Below, one piece after another: positions 28,601-36,313 of a stretch of DNA of 64,000 nucleotides (within the stretch, counting starts at the first letter, position 1; every line of letters begins with the position of its first letter). The notes under the pieces were generated by a model. The model had not been told where the DNA came from and made no database searches. It saw nothing but the letters and a program-made list of their open reading frames with translations. A program made the translations under genes and the position numbers. Source of the stretch: Granulicella mallensis (GTDB taxonomy: Bacteria; Acidobacteriota; Terriglobia; Terriglobales; Acidobacteriaceae); assembly GCF_014203225.1 (NCBI RefSeq), contig NZ_JACHIO010000027.1, positions 1-64,000 on the forward strand, given 5' to 3'.

Positions 28601-28694
28601 CCTGCAGCAAGCCGCACATTGCGGCAAACACGGTTAGGCACAGCATCAGATTGCGGCTGCGGCGTACCCATCGAACTGTCGTTTGCTTCGTCAT
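25632..28694 (-). CDS. SLBB-domain polysaccharide export protein, Wza-like, unusually long
   Basis: 1020 residues, well over twice the length of E. coli Wza. After a signal sequence (about 12-33) comes a low-complexity Ser/Thr/Gly/Asp segment (about 35-115), a helical region (120-200), a second Ser-rich stretch (210-245), then the polysaccharide-export domain (VGPDYVLGPGDGLTINLWGG near 325) and about six SLBB-type domains, each with a VYVVGDV/GEV-RPG-Y pattern. The C-terminus has a hydrophobic helix (ITAAVAGLL). It should form the outer-membrane/periplasmic channel for the glycan. It is first in the locus; a hairpin at 28739-28770 separates it from the cytochrome gene. Confidence 0.88.
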   Translation of the reverse strand: MTKQTTVRWVRRSRNLMLCLTVFAAMCGLLQAQQQPSTPTGAPPTDGTAGSSSSSSTGTGFGLGLGLGSSASSSDATDSDSTDTQNTMGASSTDLSTGLGSSSSLTSHDSLTAAEIDDILQQRPELVPELKQLIADQLQQQGTAVQADSITDDMLYRQIATSPSLRASITQWMLSRGYISEDDLHRSLAGADVDQRSTPGLDSLATLPGAGLGSGAFPTSPTTDSTSSSTSISSTSSGSTMAQRTGPLDRRRNITDAPAVLRVPAPYNLLAMRDLYTQIPQDDTKLRRFGSDVFLNRANSTAMRASGGQTTVPLDLPVGPDYVLGPGDGLTINLWGGLSQSLTRVVDREGKIILPEAGALVVAGMTLEHAQASIQSALKSQFRDARIDVTVARLRTLRVYVVGDVQRPGAYDLSSLSTPLNALYAAGGPTSVGSLRTVRHYRGGKLVNDVDLYDFLLHGVRIDGERLESGDTLLIPPAGAEVAIYGMVKRPAIYEMKIAADGAKPDSTLAEMLDDAGGATVAAALDHITVERIKPNQERETITLDPAAAGASNTPEASRQGIKEFHVKDGDRIHVGAILPYSEHAIYVEGHVVRPGKYPYRDGMKLGDVIHSYQDLLPEPAAKGDIIRLVPPDLHAETIEFDVADAMIGNSTLTLQPFDTIRIFGRYEVDSPQVVIRGEVLRPGQYALSEGMTAAQLVKMAGGFKRDALLESADLTSYTVQGGKKVVSDRTAIGIGAAVQGNDRTADVPLKAGDILTVHQISGWSDIGSSIKLNGEVTYPGSYGLQEGERLSSVLRRAGGFRGTAYPDGAVLIRTGVKELEEKSRDELIRQIESQSVAARVPTSLNPQNQGAILQAAQAQQTEILKQLRTQPVVGRMVIHVSADIDSWANTPDDIEMRRGDVLSVPKRPGFVLVTGQVYNGSAITFVPGKEASWYLRRAGGVNGVANKSEIFIIRANGIVVGKHSGEWYSGNVLSTHLNPGDVIVVPQKVIGSSIFWQNLLTVAQLSSSIAITAAVAGLL

Positions 28695-28738
28695 AGGATC
28701 AACTTTTGAGATCAGGATGCGATCGAGAATCAGGACCC

Positions 28739-28770
28739 GCGGGGATGGCTGCTACAGCAGCCATCCCCGC
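28739..28770. terminator. Strong hairpin between cytochrome c and SLBB genes
   Basis: A perfect 14-bp GC-rich stem (GCGGGGATGGCTGC and its complement) with TACA loop starts 10 bases past the cytochrome c stop. On the minus strand no T run follows, so it may be a processing or Rho-assisted terminator; CTTTGTT follows it on the plus strand. Confidence 0.65.
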
Positions 28771-28779
28771 CTTTGTTAG

Positions 28780-29265
28780 TTAGTGCGAATACATCTCAGG
28801 CTCGCCGGCACTTCCGGCGGGCGGCAGATGGCGAAGAAAGAGGACGATGGACCAGATCTCGTCATCGCTGAGCGTGCCCTTGGAAGCAGGCATGCCAGAG
28901 GGAGAGAGACCGTTGTCGATGACCCACTTCAACTGTCCGTCGGTGTAGCTCTGGACCTCAGGCGCAGTCAGTGGAGGAAGCGGAGGCGACATTCTGTCCG
29001 CGAATGGAACACCGGTGTTCTGACCATCCATCCCGTGGCAGGCGACGCAATAGTGTCCGAAGGCTTCCTTGCCAGTCGCAAGATTGTCGGCCGTGTAAGG
29101 AATGGGGTTCTTCTCGGACTTATTGCCCACCGTCACGTGATGCTTGGTGGCCACAACGATGCTCTTTTCCAGCTTCGACGGCGTACCAACCTTGCAGCCG
29201 CCAACCAGGGACACAGCGCCCAGAAGCGCTGTGCCCGACAAAGCGATAGAGAGAAGTCGCCGCAT
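28780..29265 (-). CDS. Lipoprotein cytochrome c, monoheme
   Basis: 161 residues when started at MRRLLSIALS; an open frame extends 22 codons upstream but would overlap the CuA gene and lack a signal peptide at its start. A lipobox VGGC puts the acylated Cys at 24. Heme attachment CVACH is at 73-77 and the distal ligand is probably Met in SPSGMPASKG near 132. The start lies within 2 bases of the CuA gene stop, so the two are translationally coupled. It should be a membrane-tethered periplasmic electron carrier; donor and acceptor are unknown. Confidence 0.85.
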   Translation of the reverse strand: MRRLLSIALSGTALLGAVSLVGGCKVGTPSKLEKSIVVATKHHVTVGNKSEKNPIPYTADNLATGKEAFGHYCVACHGMDGQNTGVPFADRMSPPLPPLTAPEVQSYTDGQLKWVIDNGLSPSGMPASKGTLSDDEIWSIVLFLRHLPPAGSAGEPEMYSH

Positions 29266-29267
29266 GA

Positions 29268-29633
29268 TTACTCCGTCACGTGCAGCGTCATCTTCATGCC
29301 GCCGTGGCCCGATCCGCAGAACACAGAGCACTGCCCGACAAACGTGCCTGTCTGCGTCGGGGTGAAGTTGATCTCTTTGGTCTCACCCTTCTTGGAAGCG
29401 ACCACGAGGTTGAGTTCCTTGAACTTGACGCCGTGCGATACATCCTGGCTGGTGAAGGCGATGACAACCGGAACACCCTTCTTGAGGGTGATGTCCCCGG
29501 GGGTAAAGTCAAAGCGCTTGGCGACGATCTCGATGCGGCGGGGAGCTTCCTGCGCATTGGAACGATGCGCAAAGAAGAGGACGGTGGCGAGTACGGCAAG
29601 GACAAACGATGACGTTAAGGCCTTGAATTTCAT
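29268..29633 (-). CDS. Stand-alone CuA-type cupredoxin (cytochrome oxidase subunit II-like)
   Basis: 121 residues: an N-terminal hydrophobic signal/anchor (about 6-27) and a small cupredoxin domain. His67 (SHGVKF), Cys102 and Cys106 (QCSVFC), His110 and Met113 (GSGHGGM) give the full CuA ligand set, while the usual Glu between the Cys residues is Val. It lacks the two-helix hairpin of true oxidase subunit II and no subunit I gene is adjacent. AGGAGAG precedes the ATG. With the coupled cytochrome it may form a periplasmic electron wire. Confidence 0.8.
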   Translation of the reverse strand: MKFKALTSSFVLAVLATVLFFAHRSNAQEAPRRIEIVAKRFDFTPGDITLKKGVPVVIAFTSQDVSHGVKFKELNLVVASKKGETKEINFTPTQTGTFVGQCSVFCGSGHGGMKMTLHVTE

Positions 29634-29759
29634 GAGTTGCTCTCTCCTGTGTTGGGTCGCTCAGGTACAAACTGGGCTTGCAACCTCAAGCTAACAATCC
29701 GCACAGAGGGGAGTGTCAGGGCACTGTCATCTAAATGTCATTGGTTTGTAAGCGCACCG

Positions 29760-29985
29760 TTGTCTTTGCTTCTGAGATAGGTCCGGGCTTTAGCCCGGAC
29801 ATTCAAAACAGCCAACAAATGGGGCTTCGGCCCCTGGGATAGGCTCTCCTCACCACAGGAATAAATGCCAAGGGATAGGAAAGCTTGTCCCAGGGGCTAA
29901 AGCCCCTTTCACCTTTGCCCATAGCACCCGGGCTGAAGCCCGGGCCTATCTCAGAGACAACAGCAAGAGCATCGCGGTCGATTCG
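29760..29985. repeat. Nested palindromic element (GGGCTTTAGCCC family)
   Basis: This element fills much of the 455-base gap 29634-30088. Outer arms TCTGAGATAGG near 29771 and CCTATCTCAGA near 29945 pair, with inner self-complementary units CCGGGCTTTAGCCCGG and GGGGCTTCGGCCCC. ATTCGTCAAACACT near 29981 resembles the outer end of the sister element at 47155-47428. No gene is seen in the gap. Confidence 0.85.
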
Positions 29986-30088
29986 TCAAACACTGCATCT
30001 CCCCACTTTCACAGGATTTTGCGGCCACAGATGCTATTCTTCCCGGAAACAGTGTCTGAGGGTTTTTCGTTCCAAGAGGTGAGGTTGG

Positions 30089-31186
30089 ATGGCGTCACAG
30101 GATTGGCATACACCGGAAACAGCGGCCCGGGCTTCTATCTCAGCTTATGAACTTCGTCCGCTCTCCGTCGGAGAAGTCCTGGACCGAACCTTTTCGATCT
30201 ATCGGTCAAGGTTCTGGTTATTCGCCGGAATCTCCGCCCTGTCGGGATCAGTACAACTGGTCACCCAGGGATTCGGATTATTCATCCATCATCTAGTGCT
30301 GGTCCACTACGGGCGCAGCGCAGCGCTGGTTGGGACCGAGATCGTCAACGTTGCGGCGATCTTCATCTTCCTTCTGGCGACAGCAGTAACGCAGGCAGCC
30401 ACAGTCTATGCACTTAGCGAGGTCTACCTGGGACGAATCGCGACCGTCGGCCTGTCGCTCAAGGGCACGATTGGACAATGGTATAGATACCTGGGAATCG
30501 CCCTGTGGCAGACAGGGAGCATGATCTGGGTCGCATTGCTGCTGGTGACGCCCGCCATCGTTCTCTTTGCGATGAAGCTGACTGCTTTTTACTGGCTGGC
30601 TATCCTGCTGGCGCTCCTGGCAGGCTTCGGCGGTCTGGCCTATGGCTTCTATGCCTACCTTCGGAACTCGCTGGGCGTGCAGATCGCTGTGGTCGAGCAG
30701 GCGACGGTACGGTCGTCGATGCGCAGAAGCAAACTTCTTTCCAACGGCGCCAAGGGCCGGGTCTTTCTTGTCCTGCTGATTGCAGCAGGATTGTTCTGGG
30801 TAGCAGGCATGATTCAGTTCCCCTTCTTGATCCTTATCGGACGCTCCCCGCTCGAAGAACATGTACTGGCGCAAGGCGCGATCCTGCTGGTGAGTTTCTT
30901 CGCGCACACGCTGGTCTCTCCCGTGGCACTGATCGGGCTGTCTCTGGTCTACTTCGATCAACGGGTGCGCAAGGAAGCCTTCGACCTGCTGATGCTGCTG
31001 GGCCCGGAGACCGCGCCGCAGCAGGCCGTCGTGACGGAGGCAGTCTATCCAGTGGTAGCGTCTCCTCAGGCAGAAGTGGCCTATCCTCAAACAATGTCCG
31101 TAACAGATAACGTTGCGCCGGCCCCTCCGGCAACCGTCATAAGCGAAGAGGATGCAGGCCAAATTGGCGATGCAACGAAACTCTAA
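30089..31186 (+). CDS. Membrane protein, glycerophosphoryl diester phosphodiesterase membrane-domain type
   Basis: 365 residues. After a soluble N-terminal 30 residues with LRPLSVGEVLDRTFSIYRSRF, a start shared by many proteins annotated with the GDPD membrane domain, there are about six membrane helices to residue 300, and a disordered Pro/Ala/Val tail. No catalytic residues of a phosphodiesterase are visible. GAGGTGAGG precedes the ATG. It opens the cluster with DUF4129, DUF4350, MoxR, DUF58, SpoIIM and RDD, and its end overlaps the next gene. Confidence 0.75.
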   Translation: MASQDWHTPETAARASISAYELRPLSVGEVLDRTFSIYRSRFWLFAGISALSGSVQLVTQGFGLFIHHLVLVHYGRSAALVGTEIVNVAAIFIFLLATAVTQAATVYALSEVYLGRIATVGLSLKGTIGQWYRYLGIALWQTGSMIWVALLLVTPAIVLFAMKLTAFYWLAILLALLAGFGGLAYGFYAYLRNSLGVQIAVVEQATVRSSMRRSKLLSNGAKGRVFLVLLIAAGLFWVAGMIQFPFLILIGRSPLEEHVLAQGAILLVSFFAHTLVSPVALIGLSLVYFDQRVRKEAFDLLMLLGPETAPQQAVVTEAVYPVVASPQAEVAYPQTMSVTDNVAPAPPATVISEEDAGQIGDATKL

Positions 31187-32195
31187 AAATCTAACCAGGA
31201 ACGCGGCTTTCGCAGCATCGCTGGCTCTCTGCGCAGCCACAGCGATGGCCGCACCTGCGCTCAGAAGCGTCTCTCCGGCACAGCTTCGTTCCGATATCTC
31301 GCAGCTTCAGAGCCTGGTCTCCGCCTGCGCGTCTCAGTCAGCCTCGTGCGACAACGCCAAGGTCGTGAGCGACGAACAGATCGGCGATCCCGCCCACCCC
31401 GGCGGCTTTGAGATGCATTGGGATTGGCTGCGAACCGCCCTCAACGACGCAAAGACCGCTAAGCCGGAAGACCGTAAAGTTCTACTGCACGATGCCGCCG
31501 CTCAACTCGACGAGCTGGCCCAGGACGAAACCTCCCCGAACGGCACCCCTGCAAACGAGTTCGACAAAGCCCGGACCCAGACCAACAACATACTTTCCAG
31601 GCCGGAGTTCCAGGGAGACGACGGGCCTACCTGGTGGGAGCGCCAGAAGACCAAACTGCTCTACGGGCTGGAACGAATCTTTGAAGGCGTCTCCCGTATC
31701 GGCTCCGCCGCCCCCTGGCTTGGCACGCTGCTGGAGTGGCTGCTGTTTACCTCCGCAGCAGGCCTGCTGCTCTTCTTCGTGCTGCGGGGTCTGGCCCGGC
31801 AGAGACTGCGCGTCGCCCTGGGCGAGGGCGCGACAAAAGCCACAGCCTGGGACCGCGAAGCCACGGACTGGGCAAAGATGGCCGAAGCCCACGCCGCTAA
31901 ACACGAGTGGCGCGAGGCCGTGCACTGCCTCTATTGGGCCGCTATCGTGTCGCTGGAGTCGCGACGCGCCTGGACGCATAACCCCACGCGCACTCCCAGA
32001 GAGTACGTTCGTCTGCTGAAGCCGGGGTCTCCGCAGCAGCAGGGACTTCGTGGTCTGACCCAGATCTTCGAACGCGTCTGGTACGGCCTTCGCGAGGCCG
32101 ACGGTGAAGAATACAGCCGCGTCCGCGCGCTCTACGACAACCTTGCCGCCAACGAGATCGGTTCCTCTGCCGCCACTCCCGGGGAGGCAGCATGA
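31152..32195 (+). CDS. DUF4129 domain protein
   Basis: Up to 347 residues; an alternative start MQRNSKN lies six codons later (31170) and both overlap the previous gene. A signal peptide ends near AMAAP. A predicted periplasmic helical region (40-190) is followed by one membrane helix (about 195-218, TLLEWLLFTSAAGLLLFFVL), and the cytoplasmic C-terminal DUF4129 domain (about 240-335) has EWREAVHCLYWAAIVSLE and TPREYVRLL. Function is unknown; in this conserved cluster it sits beside a MoxR ATPase system. Confidence 0.8.
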   Translation: MQAKLAMQRNSKNLTRNAAFAASLALCAATAMAAPALRSVSPAQLRSDISQLQSLVSACASQSASCDNAKVVSDEQIGDPAHPGGFEMHWDWLRTALNDAKTAKPEDRKVLLHDAAAQLDELAQDETSPNGTPANEFDKARTQTNNILSRPEFQGDDGPTWWERQKTKLLYGLERIFEGVSRIGSAAPWLGTLLEWLLFTSAAGLLLFFVLRGLARQRLRVALGEGATKATAWDREATDWAKMAEAHAAKHEWREAVHCLYWAAIVSLESRRAWTHNPTRTPREYVRLLKPGSPQQQGLRGLTQIFERVWYGLREADGEEYSRVRALYDNLAANEIGSSAATPGEAA

Positions 32196-33409
32196 ACCTG
32201 GGCGAAGGAAAAAGCGACCGTAAGCTGCTGCTGATCCTCACCGGCATCATGGTCGCGCTGATCGTGGGAGTCAGCATCCTGTCGCCCACGACTGCGGACA
32301 AAGACCCGCGTCCAACCAGCTACAACGCCGCTCCCGGCGGAGCCAAAGCCGCCTACCTGGTCCTCGAAGATCTCACGCACTCCCAGGGACGGTCCATCTC
32401 GCGCTGGAAGCAGCCCCTGCATGAGCTTGCCAATCTGCAGGCTGACCGCACAACGCTAATCCTGGCAGAGCCTCGTTATGCCGCGACCGACAGAAATACG
32501 TTTGCCGCGGACATCAAGAGCTTTCTGGAGCGCGGCGGGCACGTTCTCACGACCGATTCCGCCGGCGCTCTGCTGCTGCCGGGCGGAGCCGTCAAGCCTC
32601 GCGGCATGCTGCGCGGAGGATTGTGCGAAAGCACTCCCGAAGGCCCCGGAGCCCTTGCCCGCAGCGGCCAGGTGGAGTTCGACGAGCACGATCAATGGGA
32701 CGGCGAAGGACCGCAGTATCGTGTGCAGCAACGCTGCGGCGCAGACGCCGTCGTCGTGAGCTACGCCGTCGGCAAGGGCGAGGCCCTATGGTGGACCTCC
32801 GCCTCGCCACTGAGCAACAGCGGGCTCAAGCACGATGCCAATCTGCGGCTGCTGCTGGCCAGTGTCGGTGAAGGGCGCGATGTGGTCTTCGACGAATCGC
32901 TGCACGAAGAGATCATTCCCTCCCTGTGGGACACGGCCAGGGGCCTTCCCCTGGGCTGGCTTTCCTTACAGGCGATAGCCCTGTTCGTCCTGCTGGTGTT
33001 GAGCTTCAGCCGCAGGCGCGGTCCACTGCGGATGCCGGTCACTCTCCCGCGCAGTTCGCCGGTGGAGTTCGCCGAGTCCATGGGCGATCTCTACGAAAAG
33101 GGCCGAGCCACCAGCGCGGCCACCGAAGCCGCTCGCCGCAGGCTGCTGCGCGTGCTGACGCGTGAGGCGGGAGTCTCACAGGCTGCGGTACAGCAAGGCC
33201 CGGAGGCTATCGCCGAGGCACTGCAGACGCGCCTCGGAAACGAGGTCAAAACTTTAGCGGCGACGATTGCCGCACATCTGCGCGATGCGGAAGATGTGCG
33301 GAGAACATCCATCTCGGCCCACAGCGCCCTGACACTGGTCCAGGCTCTAAACGGAGACGCCGAAGCCGTACGGGCGAAGCTCCGAGTCGGAGAGCGGGCG
33401 ATCGCATGA
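32192..33409 (+). CDS. DUF4350 domain membrane protein
   Basis: 405 residues. An N-terminal membrane helix (about 12-32), then DPRPTSYNAAPGGAKAAYLVLEDL, the beginning of the DUF4350 Rossmann-like domain (about 45-235), then a second helix (about 255-275, LGWLSLQAIALFVLLVLSF) next to RRRGPLRMP, and a helical cytoplasmic tail that includes SSPVEFAESMGDLYEK, which is typical for this family. Its ATG overlaps the DUF4129 stop by 4 bases. Confidence 0.8.
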   Translation: MNLGEGKSDRKLLLILTGIMVALIVGVSILSPTTADKDPRPTSYNAAPGGAKAAYLVLEDLTHSQGRSISRWKQPLHELANLQADRTTLILAEPRYAATDRNTFAADIKSFLERGGHVLTTDSAGALLLPGGAVKPRGMLRGGLCESTPEGPGALARSGQVEFDEHDQWDGEGPQYRVQQRCGADAVVVSYAVGKGEALWWTSASPLSNSGLKHDANLRLLLASVGEGRDVVFDESLHEEIIPSLWDTARGLPLGWLSLQAIALFVLLVLSFSRRRGPLRMPVTLPRSSPVEFAESMGDLYEKGRATSAATEAARRRLLRVLTREAGVSQAAVQQGPEAIAEALQTRLGNEVKTLAATIAAHLRDAEDVRRTSISAHSALTLVQALNGDAEAVRAKLRVGERAIA

Positions 33410-33455
33410 ACAGAATCAAGATGCAATTTAAAGAATTTCGTACACGGAGACCGGA

Positions 33456-34424
33456 ATGAGCGGAAACGGCATGGGCGTAGCGGCAACCACAGAGTTGTTC
33501 ACACGAGGGCAGGAGCAGATCGGGCGCGTCATCGCCGGCCAGCAGGAGGCCGTCGCGCAGGCTCTGCTGACGATGCTGTGCGGAGGCCATGCACTGATCG
33601 AAGGCGTCCCCGGCGTAGCCAAGACGCTGGCCGTAAAGATGCTGGCGCGCTTCCTCGCGCTCGACTTCAGGCGCGTGCAGGGAACGCCCGACATGATGCC
33701 CGCCGACATCCTGGGTACCAACGTCTTCTCTCCCAAGACCGGAGACTTTGGCTTCCACAAAGGCCCCGTATTCACGCAGTTCCTGCTGACCGACGAGATC
33801 AACCGCATGCCGCCTCGCACCCAGGCCGCGCTGCTGGAGTCCATGGAAGAGCGGCAGGTCACCGCCGACGGAGAGCGGCACCAACTGGACGAGTACTTCA
33901 CCGTCTTCGCCACCCAGAATCCCGTCGAGTTCGAAGGCACCTATCCCCTGCCCGAGGCGCAGCTCGATCGCTTCCTCCTGAAGATCAAAGTCGAGTACCC
34001 GGAACTGGCCGACGAACGCACCGTCCTCGAACGGCACCACGCGGCACACACCGGCACAGGACTCTCCGACATCGCCATCGAGCCGATCCCCTTCGAGCTG
34101 CTGGCAGCCGCACGGCGCGAGATTCGCTCCGTGCAGGTGGAGGGAGCGATCTTCGACTATCTCCTCGCCCTGGTACGGCGCACCCGCGAGTGGCCGTCCC
34201 TGGCCCTCGGCGCAAGCCCCCGCGCCAGCGCCAGCCTTCTGCTGGTAGCCAAAGCCTTCGCCGCTCGCGAAGGCCGCGACTTCGTGATCCCCGACGACGT
34301 AAAAGAAGCCGCCATCCCCGTCCTGCGCCACCGCCTGACGCTAAGGCCCGAAGCCGAACTGGAAGGCTTCGACACCGACCGCGTCGTAAGAGACGTGCTC
34401 GCCGCAACCCAGGTTCCGAAGTAG
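33456..34424 (+). CDS. MoxR-family AAA+ ATPase
   Basis: 322 residues. Walker A-like GVPGVAKTLAVK near 52-63, Walker B FLLTDEINRMPP near 108, sensor 1 FATQNPVEFEGTYPLPEAQLDRF near 150-172 and the C-terminal lid with SPRASASLLLVAKAFAA near 255 define a MoxR protein. MoxR ATPases are thought to act as chaperones for partner proteins, often a DUF58/vWA protein such as the one encoded next. The gene is followed at once by a heptamer array at 34430, which contains TGA and TAA in several frames. Confidence 0.93.
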   Translation: MSGNGMGVAATTELFTRGQEQIGRVIAGQQEAVAQALLTMLCGGHALIEGVPGVAKTLAVKMLARFLALDFRRVQGTPDMMPADILGTNVFSPKTGDFGFHKGPVFTQFLLTDEINRMPPRTQAALLESMEERQVTADGERHQLDEYFTVFATQNPVEFEGTYPLPEAQLDRFLLKIKVEYPELADERTVLERHHAAHTGTGLSDIAIEPIPFELLAAARREIRSVQVEGAIFDYLLALVRRTREWPSLALGASPRASASLLLVAKAFAAREGRDFVIPDDVKEAAIPVLRHRLTLRPEAELEGFDTDRVVRDVLAATQVPK

Positions 34425-34429
34425 TACGA

Positions 34430-34557
34430 GTGATAAGTGATAAGTGGTAAGTGGTAAGTGGCAAGTGACAAGTGACAAAGAATTTTCTTGCCGCAACCCA
34501 ATACAGCCCGAACCACCCAATCTCTCTACTTATCACTTGCCACTTGTCACTTATCAC
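34430..34557. repeat. Inverted pair of 7-bp arrays, family H1 (GTGRYAA)
   Basis: Seven tandem units GTGATAA, GTGATAA, GTGGTAA, GTGGTAA, GTGGCAA, GTGACAA, GTGACAA span 34430-34478. Four inverted units TTATCAC, TTGCCAC, TTGTCAC, TTATCAC span 34530-34557, with a 51-base spacer. The spacer repeats GCCGCAACCCA from the end of the MoxR gene. The array replaces any normal ribosome-binding site before the DUF58 ATG. Confidence 0.92.
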
Positions 34558-34565
34558 TCTCTTCT

Positions 34566-36053
34566 ATGCAGACACTGATCCCACAACCCGCGACCGCAAC
34601 TGCCAAGCCACTGGGCAAGACAGGCCGCGTGCTCGGCTTCGGTCTCACGCCGCTCGCGCTGCTGCTGATAGCAGCGGGGCTGCTCATGGCGATCCCCGCG
34701 TTCTTCCACATCCGCCGGATCGGGTTCATGCTCGGCTGGGACGCGTTACTAGCCGTGCTCATCCTGATCGACGCCCTGCGGCTTCCCCGCCCTGAAGATT
34801 TCACGATCACCCGCAGCTTCATCGACTCGCCGCAGCTCGGACAGCCCACCCGCATCGAGCTCGCGGTCCGGATGGAGTCCGACGCCGTGCTCGATGTACG
34901 CCTGGTGGACGACCTGCACTCCGCACTCGTAGCCGCTCCCACAGAACAGCGCCTCGAAGTCTTTCCACGCGAAGAGGTCGTCAGCGCGGCAACGATCTAT
35001 CCCAGCCAGCGCGGTGACTTCGCCCTCGGGCGCGTCTTTCTGCGCTATCGCGGAGCCTTCCGCCTGGTGGAGCGCTGGGCCGCCGCGGAGCCTGTCGTCA
35101 AAACGCTCGGCGGCGACGAGCCACACAAGCCGCAACGAGTACGCGTCTTTCCCGCGCACGAAGACAGCCGCGAGCGCACGCAGTTCTACCTCCTGCGCGC
35201 CCGCCAGATCGAGATGCAGAAGCGCAAGTTGCGTCTGCGCGGCGTAGGCCGCGAGTTTGAGAGCATGCGCGACTACCAGCAGGGCGACGAGCTGCGCAAC
35301 GTCTCGTGGACGGCTACAGCCCGCCGCGGCAAGCTCGTCACACGCCAGTTCACGGTAGAGCGATCACAACAGGTCTGGATGGTACTCGACGCCGGACGGC
35401 TCTCCCGCACAGCGTTTGAAGTCAAACGAGACTCCACGGAAGCCTTCGCCGAAACCACTTCCGAGCGCGAAGCCGCGCATCTGCTGACCGTCACTCAACT
35501 CGACCAGGCCGCGACAGCAGCGACAATGCTCGCCCAGGTCATCAACGGCTCCGGCGACAAGTTCGGCCTGATGGCCTATGGCCGGGACGTCCAACAGCTC
35601 CTGCCTCCGGGCGCGGGCGCGTCGCACGTGCGGCTGATGATCGACCTGTTGAGCCAGACGCGCAGCGAAGCCTCCGAGGCCGACCATCTAAACGCCGTAG
35701 CCCGTCTGAAGACCGCGCAACGCCGCCGTGGTCTGATCGTCTGGATCACCGAACTGGTCGACAGCGCCGGACGCCCTGAACTGGTAACCGCCGCCTCGGA
35801 GTTGGTGCGGCGTCACCTGGTCGTGCTGGTACTGCTGAAGCATCCCGAACTGGATGAACTCGCCGCACGTACCCCCAAGATAAGCAGCGAGATGTTCCAC
35901 ACCGCAGCCGCCCAGGAGATGCTGGAACGCCGCCGAGAGACCATCGCACAACTGGAACGGCAAGGGGTACTGATCGTAGAAACCACCGCAGCCGAAGTCG
36001 GCATGCGCGCCGTAAGCAAGTACCTCGAAGTCAAGGCATCAGGCCTGCTGTAG
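34566..36053 (+). CDS. DUF58 domain protein
   Basis: 495 residues from the ATG at 34566. Two membrane helices (about 25-47 and 53-70) precede a beta-rich region and the DUF58 core, with YQQGDELRNVSWTATARRGKLVTRQF near 250-280, which is the family signature, followed by a vWA-like fold (VWMVLDAGRL near 290). Members are usual partners of MoxR ATPases. The frame stays open upstream through the inverted heptamer array to a TTG at 34488, so the start is uncertain; no Shine-Dalgarno sequence is visible before the ATG. Confidence 0.85.
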   Translation: MQTLIPQPATATAKPLGKTGRVLGFGLTPLALLLIAAGLLMAIPAFFHIRRIGFMLGWDALLAVLILIDALRLPRPEDFTITRSFIDSPQLGQPTRIELAVRMESDAVLDVRLVDDLHSALVAAPTEQRLEVFPREEVVSAATIYPSQRGDFALGRVFLRYRGAFRLVERWAAAEPVVKTLGGDEPHKPQRVRVFPAHEDSRERTQFYLLRARQIEMQKRKLRLRGVGREFESMRDYQQGDELRNVSWTATARRGKLVTRQFTVERSQQVWMVLDAGRLSRTAFEVKRDSTEAFAETTSEREAAHLLTVTQLDQAATAATMLAQVINGSGDKFGLMAYGRDVQQLLPPGAGASHVRLMIDLLSQTRSEASEADHLNAVARLKTAQRRRGLIVWITELVDSAGRPELVTAASELVRRHLVVLVLLKHPELDELAARTPKISSEMFHTAAAQEMLERRRETIAQLERQGVLIVETTAAEVGMRAVSKYLEVKASGLL

Positions 36054-36060
36054 GAAAGAC

Positions 36061-36095
36061 AGAGTGTAGAGAGTAGAGGATAGAGTGTAGACGGC
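36061..36095 (+). repeat. 7-bp array, family H2, after DUF58 gene
   Basis: Five tandem units AGAGTGT, AGAGAGT, AGAGGAT, AGAGTGT, AGACGGC begin 8 bases after the DUF58 stop. Three of the four unit joins form TAG, so stops recur every 7 bases in changing frames. The inverted partner is at 37052-37079, on the far side of the transposase unit. Confidence 0.88.
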
Positions 36096-36155
36096 AAAGA
36101 CAGAAGCAAACCCACCTCTCCTGTTTTTGCTGTTGTTGCCTTTGCTGTTGTGTTG

Positions 36156-36258
36156 CCTTTCTTGCTTTGTCATTCCCGCAGGGAATCTGCTTTTGCGGTT
36201 GCGGTTGTCTTCGCCGTTCTGGTTGTCATTCCGAGCGCAGCGAGGAACCTGCTGTCTG
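36156..36258 (+). repeat. Two half-elements of the GTCATTCC family
   Basis: Two single arms lie in tandem: 36156-36194 with GTCATTCCCGCAGGGAATCTGCT and 36215-36258 with GTCATTCCGAGCGCAGCGAG followed by GAACCTGCTGTC. Neither has an opposing arm nearby. Together with the transposase arm they fill the 394-base gap 36054-36447; no gene is seen there. Confidence 0.8.
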
Positions 36259-36313
36259 CCGGTGCAGGCACAAATGCTTGCCTTCTCCACGAACGCACAC
36301 GCCACCGAAGACA

